Positions 57,463 to 64,000 of a DNA stretch of 64,000 bases are shown in pieces (position 1 is the stretch's first letter; each line of letters starts with the position of its first letter). The notes beneath the pieces were generated by a model that made no database searches, was not told the DNA's origin, and saw only the letters and a list, made by a program, of their open reading frames with translations. A program made the position numbers and the translations under genes. Location of the stretch: positions 5,766,001 to 5,830,000 of the forward strand of contig NC_061128.1 in NCBI RefSeq assembly GCF_905220365.1, in the 5' to 3' direction. The stretch is from Vanessa cardui (lineage: Eukaryota > Arthropoda > Insecta > Lepidoptera > Nymphalidae).

Positions 57463-57640
57463 AAAAATCAAAATCAAAATAAACTTTATTCAAGTACAAG
57501 CTCTTTTCAACCGACTTCAAAAAGGATGAGGTTATCAATTCGTCTGTGTTTTTTTTTTGAATCGTCATTTTACACTTAAGTGAAGCTACCACCGGTTCGG
57601 AAAGTAGATTCTACCGAGAAGAGCCGGCAAGAGGTGGGTT
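57463..57640 (-). mobile_element. Retroposon fragment split by a 51-bp insertion
   Basis: Left part aaaatcaaaataaactttat, tcaagtacaagctctttt; right part gaatcgtcattttacactta, gaagctaccaccggttcgg, gtagattctaccgagaagag. The copies at 29372 and 48256 are continuous here (acttttgaatagtc). Confidence 0.75.
57508..57558 (+). mobile_element. Miniature 'caaccgacttc' insertion
   Basis: caaccgacttcaaaaagg, atgaggttatcaattcgtc, tgtg and a T-run. It is the first ~50 nt of the element at 26326, inserted after TTTT. Confidence 0.7.
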
Positions 57641-59486
57641 ACCAAGTAAGTGCTCTCACAGGGATTTTATTTTAAAATATATCGGATCTAAAACAACTTT
57701 GGTAAATTGTTCCGACTTATATTTCTATTTCAATTAAAATACTTTGAGCAAAACTTTAATACCTATTAATGGAAATGCATTTAATATCGTTTGTTGTATC
57801 AGACCTTTTCATTGGAAGTTTCCTAGTGTGGTACATGTATAAAATAGATACATAAGTGGATTTTATTATTATATTATATTTGTGACATAGTTCAGGTGAC
57901 TCAAATGATATCGAATGGATTTCTTAAGCGCATTAATTAAATGAGAACGTTAATGCCTCAACTATTTGATGGTAGCGGGTCAGTAATCAAGTTACATCCA
58001 AAAGCATTCTTTCCGCGCTGCTTGCAAACTTCATCGACCCCAAATGAACGGCATACTGCCAAGATGACAAGGAATTCGATTGCATTTAATTGTTCGGTTC
58101 AACTCACCCTATTACAAAGGTAAATTGGATCACGGCTAATATTTATCGGTTCTGTCGTCATTACAGCAACAATATCGACGGTGACAAATTGAAGTTACAA
58201 CCTTAAAAATATGGCTGAGTTTTTAACATGATAAAAACTAATTTTTATTACTTAGATTTTTTACTCATACATAATTATCCTATGCATGTTTTGTTTGACG
58301 TTTTATTTTAATTGTTGAAAGTAAATAAATATCTTTGTAAGATAAAATAATTTCACTCTAATGGGAGAAAGTATTTTCTCATTACATTAGTAACATACAT
58401 TATAGTAATATCGTTGTATGCTTATACAAATTGTTCCAACGAATCCATATGCAGCTGACGCTTTTATTGTATGTTTCTAAAATGCTGTGTTTCACTCAAA
58501 ACTATTACACTTCAAGCTTGACTTAAAACTTCGATAGCAATACACGAACATTTTCTCAATTTCAGTTTGCAACAAAGTTGTTTTATTTTCCGGCAGACAA
58601 ATTGTAGTAACAAAATACAATTTCCTGAACAATAATCTTATTGTAAGGTGTATGTTGATATTGAAATAATAATAATAAAAGTCGATTTCAAAAATGGAAC
58701 GTTTAATAATGATTACAACGCTCATATGTTGACAACGAAATAATTGAGTTAAAAGGGGAAGCGCCTAGTTATTTCTGTAATAAGTATTAAACTAGATTTC
58801 CCTTGTACATATTCGTTTTCCGTCGTAATTTACTGGTTTCAGCCCTTGGCCGGCATGTTTCAATTACGGGGTAGTTCTCCGGACGTCATTATTTCCTGCT
58901 CGTGCTGAGTTCGCTGCAGTGCCCAATGTTTCTTCAAAAAATTCTCTTATTTCTGATTTTGACTTACTTAAAAATAATGATCGTTCTATTTTCCTCAATA
59001 GGATTTTTTGAGAAAATAACGATGTTCTTTAAAACAACGTAGAATGTCGTTTCTTTTGAACTTTATTTTTAAACTTTGAAAACAAATAATTTTATATAAA
59101 TATATTTTTTCATCTAACATTTTAAGTATAACCATTAAATCGGATCTTAAACAACTTAATAAAGTTACATAATAATATCAGTAATATGCATAAATGTTAA
59201 AATAAAAAGGTTGTATATAATATATTTCAGAATTTTCTGCTGTAGGAAAAATTATATGACAATGTATGCCCACGTCGCTAAATCTTGTGCCCCGGTCCAT
59301 TCCAATTACATAACGGATGTCATTATTTCCGCTGCCCTGGGATGCCTTCTACTCTGGAACTTGTCAATGTTTTGCTGACCTCCGAAATTCTCATACGAGT
59401 CATTCCACGTGCCGTTTATACGAGAGTGGTATGTTTAATATTTGCTGAGCTCTTGTTTTTTCACGTTAGTCTGTGTCTTAAATAAA
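57641..59486. other. AT-rich non-coding DNA
   Basis: No gene. Two diverged copies of a short motif set (tttcaattacggggtag, cggacgtcattatttcctgc at 58858-58902; ttccaattacataac, ggatgtcattatttccgctg at 59300-59336) occur ~0.43 kb apart. Confidence 0.35.
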
Positions 59487-59683
59487 CAAAAATTTTAACA
59501 ATAAAAATAACCGTCTTCAAACAATAATATTCACAAAAAAGTAATAATTGCGTATTCAAAATATTTTTTAGACTGCTCCTAAGTAACATGAAATTAAAAA
59601 ATATAAGACAACTTAAAAGTCGATTTACGATTATATAATGTACTTACAACTATTGTTATTTTTGGAGCCGGTGTCAGTCAAAA
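59487..59683 (-). mobile_element. Single arm of the foldback family
   Basis: aattttaacaataaaaataac, cgtcttcaaacaataatat, taattgcgtattcaaaat, ttaaaagtcgatttacg, tttggagccggtgtcag. It matches the left arm at 27439-27661 without its partner. Confidence 0.75.
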
Positions 59684-61029
59684 GTGATATGAATGAATGA
59701 AGGAAGAAACATAAAAAAAATATTAAATTTACTTAAGGAAAAATAAAGAAAAATAAAAAAAAATCCGATTACCTCTTAGCATCATGCCCTTCTACAGTTC
59801 TTTTAATGGTTCTATTAAACGATGGAATTAAAATATTGGACACACGATTCTTTATATTTCGAGTACCGCGGTCGTTTAGCATATCATTAAAACTTCACAA
59901 TAGAACGATATAATTGACCGGTATGTGTAGAGATTTTACTCATTAGACATTGTTGCGGTAAAAATTTATAATGATGACGCTCAGCGCGAAACAAAGGAAC
60001 ACAACGTGCGCTCATACGAGTGCGTCATCGTCGCGGCCATTATTGAGTTCAATGCTCATTAAAAAAATTAAATACGATGAATGACATAAACGTTATATGC
60101 TTTTGATGACAAAAGATACACTGTATCGTTTCACTTAAACACCAACACAACGCTATTGTGCGTTAATGACAAGTTTACATAATATCGTTGCAGTAATAAA
60201 TATAACAGAAACAATACTTACACAATATGTGTATAACAGATTAGAAGTTCCATTGATTTTAATTAATACGTAAGTAATTTTGAACACGAATGTATTTATA
60301 AAGAAAACTCTGCATTTATGTACATTAATAAAAAAAACATATTTTATTTGAAATCATTTTATCAAAAATTATGACGAAGAGAGAACACATATCACAGACA
60401 ACTGAGACGAAGGATTGAATATTATTGTAGTTAAATATTCCTAATAGACATTGAATGCCTTTCCCATATGCTGTTTCGCTCACGGATCTCAGTCTCTAGG
60501 ACACAAATGATCTCCAGTATTTGTGGCTGATGTTTTCAATGAAGCCACCCAAGCCTCTTCCTCTCCTGTTTTTCTCCTGTCGAGGATCAACAGAATAACA
60601 TATTAATTATCGGGAATTAAAGATTTTAAGGGAAGATTAATGTAAGTACGTAAACGATATCACCAGCATTATCCTCTAATAATGATAGACAGTACACCCC
60701 AATTGCATTCCTCTTACGAATAGCTCGAAAATATCCATTATAAGGTTTTTTTTTTATTTAACATGCTACGCAGGAAAATAAGCAGCTTAGGTACGACTTA
60801 TTTAAATAGTGTATGATTATGTGAGCGTCTCATTAAGCTATTCCTAAGAGAAAACTACACGAAATAGAACTTGGATAATCTAGGAATATTAAAATAATCA
60901 AAACCCTTTTTAATTATGGATTTTCAGATGTAAGATGCAACCCTCTAGATGGATTCTTATCGATCGTGAATCGTAATAAATTTAACCTGTTGTTATATTT
61001 TCATGTATTTTCATTAGTGTTTACAACTT
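59684..61029. other. AT-rich non-coding DNA
   Basis: 60480-60600 is GC-richer (gatctcagtctctaggacac, gccacccaagcctcttcctc) but has no clear ORF. No gene supported. Confidence 0.35.
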
Positions 61030-61172
61030 ATGCTTTGCGTTGAAGAAAGGCCTAAAAACCCTCATCTGGTGAGGTTCTACCACATGAAAATTCACAACTA
61101 AAGCAACGTGGTTGAATGAGCGTTAGCTATTTTTATTAAGAGGAAAGGCGGCTTTTGCGAAGCAGTAGTTAC
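61030..61172 (+). mobile_element. Probable ancient SINE remnant
   Basis: gttgaagaaaggcctaaaaa, ttctaccacatgaaaattcac, gcaacgtggttgaatgag, aagaggaaaggcggcttttg, cgaagcagtagtta keep the SINE order with many changes. Confidence 0.4.
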
Positions 61173-61309
61173 TTTTGTTTTAAAAATATGGGATTAGAAA
61201 TTTTTCTCGTTATTTATTTTTACTTAGTATTCGTTAAAAGACGATACCTACAAACTTACCGAAAAGGTTTTTGCTTTACCATACACGGTGATGTTGATGT
61301 TTATTTCTT

Positions 61310-61910
61310 TCTTCTTTTATGTCCAAATCCAGTTCAGTTCAGCTGGGGTCTGATTTCCATGTACATCTGCGCCAAAGAGCTCTATTATGGCTTGTCTGTT
61401 CAATCAGATTCTCTTTCTAGGCCTCTTTTTGCATGGTTGATCACTAGGTTGCGGGAGGTCATCCTTTTCCACGCGGTGGGGCAGGGATTTTTAGGGCTTT
61501 CTTGAAGGAATGGTTATCGTTACGTCTCAGGAATTGTGAGTTCAGCTTAGTCGACACTCCAGTTTTTTCGATAGTGGTGTTATCTTGAATGGTCCCCCGA
61601 CTGACTCATTCTTTACTTTATCCAGGGGGCTTAATCCTGCCGCCCATCTGAACATTTTTATTTTGCTTGTATGCAATTGTTATTTGTGTGTCGTTTTGAT
61701 GGTCTAACACTCTGTCCCGTAAGTTACAGCTACGCGAACTACCGTTTTGTACACTTTTCCCCTTACTCGAACACTCGAAAGCGAATTCCAAATTATCCAG
61801 GCGGTTTTGATGTGGTGGTCTACGTCCTTATCGATATTTGCATCAAGGTCACGTTGATTGTGTAGGAAGTGGCTTAGATATCTGATATCACTAGAAAGTA
61901 ATGGCACCGA
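61310..61910 (-). pseudogene. LINE reverse transcriptase C-terminal remnant
   Basis: Minus-strand remnant of a different LINE. Readable blocks in order are YLSHFLHNQRDLDANID, RGKVYKTVVRVAVTYGTEC, KIKMFRWAAGLSPLDKVKN and, further on, HPVKKALKIPAPPRGKG and RRRCTWKSD. They correspond to the post-catalytic part of RTE-like proteins (YLGS.L...GD.D.DI..R, K.KVY.TVVRPA..YG.E.W, KMLRW..G...LDK.RNE). Several stops and frameshifts are present. The catalytic core is not included. Plus-strand frames here (61155-61505, 61671-61865) are shadows. Confidence 0.65.
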
Positions 61911-64000
61911 CAATAAGACTAAGATTACCAATAAGAATAAAAAATGCTACACTATCCGCGTAATAGATATGGCTTCGTGTGCTCTTTAAGTATAGATAGT
62001 TAGCTAGGCTCTTGTTTACATCTCAGTTTCTACTGAAAATGAGTTTTACACGCAATTTACGCTTCAAATGCTGAGCTGTAATTCTACATTCGCTAAGGTG
62101 AAGTTTATACGAATCTCAGGAACTGAAGCCTGACTTTAAATATATTTTATAGAAAATTTTTATTTAGAGCATTCATTTTATTAAGACTATTGATCGCGTA
62201 AGGCTATAAGGAGTACAGTATTGGAACAACAAGGACACTCAAAGTTCTGCGCGGATGAAACCATAGAGGCAAAACAGTTCAATTTCATAGCTTAGACATA
62301 GTCTAGAATACATATATTATACAGATATTATATTGAATCAAAAACAAACATGTCGATATCTACGCCTACCTTAACAGCTTCTGCTTTGGAACTATTATAT
62401 AATCCTTTGACAGAGCTGTGGGTCTAACGAAGTCAGTCAGTATAAAGCGCTGCTGGATTTAATGACTAAGCCTTACAGGGACGATAGACAGGTAGCACTA
62501 AATCCGGAATGCGCTTTGTTCTTTTACTCGACCCTCGTTAAATATTTAAACTCGAACGAACGGCCTTTTCACAAAACTCCTGTACCGTTGCAACGGTAAA
62601 TCCGTATAATTTTCTTTACCAGGAAACGTTAAAGATCGTTGTAGGAAAACTTGCAATAAAACAATGTTTCATGCAATGTCAACGTAACTGAAACATTTTT
62701 TTCTTTTTATAAACATAATGGATTTACATTTTTATGAAAGCGCGACGAGCGTCGTTGCGAGAATATTTTATAAAAATTAAACATACATTAACTATTTTAT
62801 GTATGTGAAACATCTGGTTACACGTCTTGGGGATAAGACAGTAGTTTGCTAACGCGGCTTACGAAGTGACTGCGTGGGGACGTGGTGCGTATATTCTTCA
62901 TTGTTATGTATTATTATGACAAAATTTTATTGTTTATTACAAAAAAAGCAAAAGGTGCAACCGATGGTAAGTGGTACGTACGCCTTTGCCCATAAACATT
63001 TCTTTTATCGTCAATAACTTTCGAAGCTCATCTGCGTATATACTCGTGTGGTGTAATGGATCCTGTATCGAATCTAGCTGTCTAGTCTCCTACGGGAGTA
63101 GCCGTTATCCCCAAAAAGTGCATCATCATTAAAAAAATTAAAAATTTATTGACCTTAAAATAAATATACATATTTATTTATTTGATTTGTGACAAATCAA
63201 GTAATTCTAAAAAAACATGTCACTAATACATTTGATATGTCAGCATAAAAAGTTCGATGATTGAAAATGAGAAAATGATAAAGCCCAAATATTTTAATTA
63301 ATTTGGAACAGAGTATCATAAATCAGACTGTACTTAAGTAGCAAGATTATTAAATATATAATTATTATTAACAGATAAAATAAGGTATCAAAGGCGTTAC
63401 TGCATAATCTGGATTATTATTGTAATTGTTTATTAATTATCGAGTAAAATAAGGCGTTAATTGCATCAAATATCGTGATGCTTAAGCATTGTGTTATATA
63501 ATAAAATAATTGTACTAAAGTATTTTATATACATAATTATCCAAATGATTCGATCATAAGGTTAATGTACTTCAATGAGAGAATAGGCGGCACGTTCCTC
63601 ACTCCGATAAGAGCGACCTTACGAGTAGACTCATATCAGTATTCTAATAATAGTAATAATATTGTTAACAAAATATTATCTGAGCAGTATGTATCCAGAC
63701 GAAATACAAGGCGTGTAAGGTTACGATTCCGTCAAATTATTCGACGTGGGATTCAAATTGAACTGTAATTATTGTTGCTTATAAAAGTAATGAAGATAAT
63801 TCTACGGATCAAGTTAAATAAAATATATTTAATTCAAATAATAACATAGAAGTCGATAAAAAGTTACAATAACTCTAACCTGACCTAAATAAATATCGAA
63901 ATTGTTTATATTTTATTGCAAATTGAATAAACGTTTACGATCTATCATCGACAGTCTACAATTGCGCGAAATAGATTATAGTTTAAAGTTGTTTGCAATT
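61911..64000. other. AT-rich non-coding DNA
   Basis: No gene supported. An imperfect stem (aaagcgctgctggattta against taaatccggaatgcgcttt) spans about 62443-62518. A retroposon trace lies near 62940-62990 (gtgcaaccgatggtaagtgg). The frame 63565-63768 has no motif. Confidence 0.4.

Noticed and set aside
57941..58123. 60-codon ORF followed by gtaaat as a host exon with splice donor
   Set aside because: No domain, no acceptor with a consistent frame upstream, and such matches are common by chance.
61155..61505. 116-codon plus-strand ORF with hydrophobic start
   Set aside because: The minus strand holds a LINE RT remnant in order; the plus-strand frame is its shadow joined to a SINE remnant.

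Overview
The window looks like AT-rich intergenic or intronic DNA from a lepidopteran (moth or butterfly) nuclear genome. I found no convincing host protein-coding gene and no true tRNA or rRNA gene. Every long open reading frame belongs to a transposable element. The organism call rests on the repeats. There are more than a dozen copies of one tRNA-headed SINE resembling the butterfly Metulj type (name from memory, unchecked). There is also a LINE whose 3' end matches a tail I know as ubiquitous in Lepidoptera, and several other interspersed repeats that I recognise from moth and butterfly genomes.

Layout. 1-3.2 kb: a SINE (978-1276), a dispersed repeat ending in a 'gtacggaacc' motif (2205-2755), and a rearranged SINE. 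3.39-6.65 kb: a nearly full-length RTE-like LINE on the minus strand, with a long ORF that lost its last ~73 codons to a frameshift and a perfect palindrome at its 5' junction. 7-19 kb: AT-rich DNA with SINEs, poly-A retroposon fragments and non-autonomous Helitron-like pieces. 19.98-25.15 kb: an autonomous Helitron, with Rep and helicase modules still readable but cut by three stops and two frameshifts. 26.3-28.05 kb: a cluster with a 'caaccgacttc' element, a 253-bp Helitron with exact termini and a ~600-bp foldback. 31-37 kb: nested insertions and several SINEs. 41.8-45.05 kb: a Jockey/CR1-like LINE on the minus strand, inactivated by a nonsense codon and a deletion in its endonuclease. 45-52.5 kb: SINEs and a tiny RTE fragment with a perfect target-site duplication. 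53.5-55.26 kb: a badly decayed Ty3/gypsy-type LTR element. 55.5-64 kb: a SINE, retroposon fragments and a LINE reverse-transcriptase remnant.

How the parts relate. The autonomous elements are the likely machinery behind the smaller ones. The RTE explains the short 3' fragments at 31.2 and 52.4 kb. The Helitron is a plausible relative of the small CTAG-ending elements. A partner LINE for the SINE is not identified here. Several nested insertions give a relative order of events. The most unusual structures are small perfect palindromes (6587-6650 and 51496-51548), the foldback pair at 27.4-28.04 kb, and SINE copies with inverted or duplicated promoter heads. I did not find a convincing new biological system.
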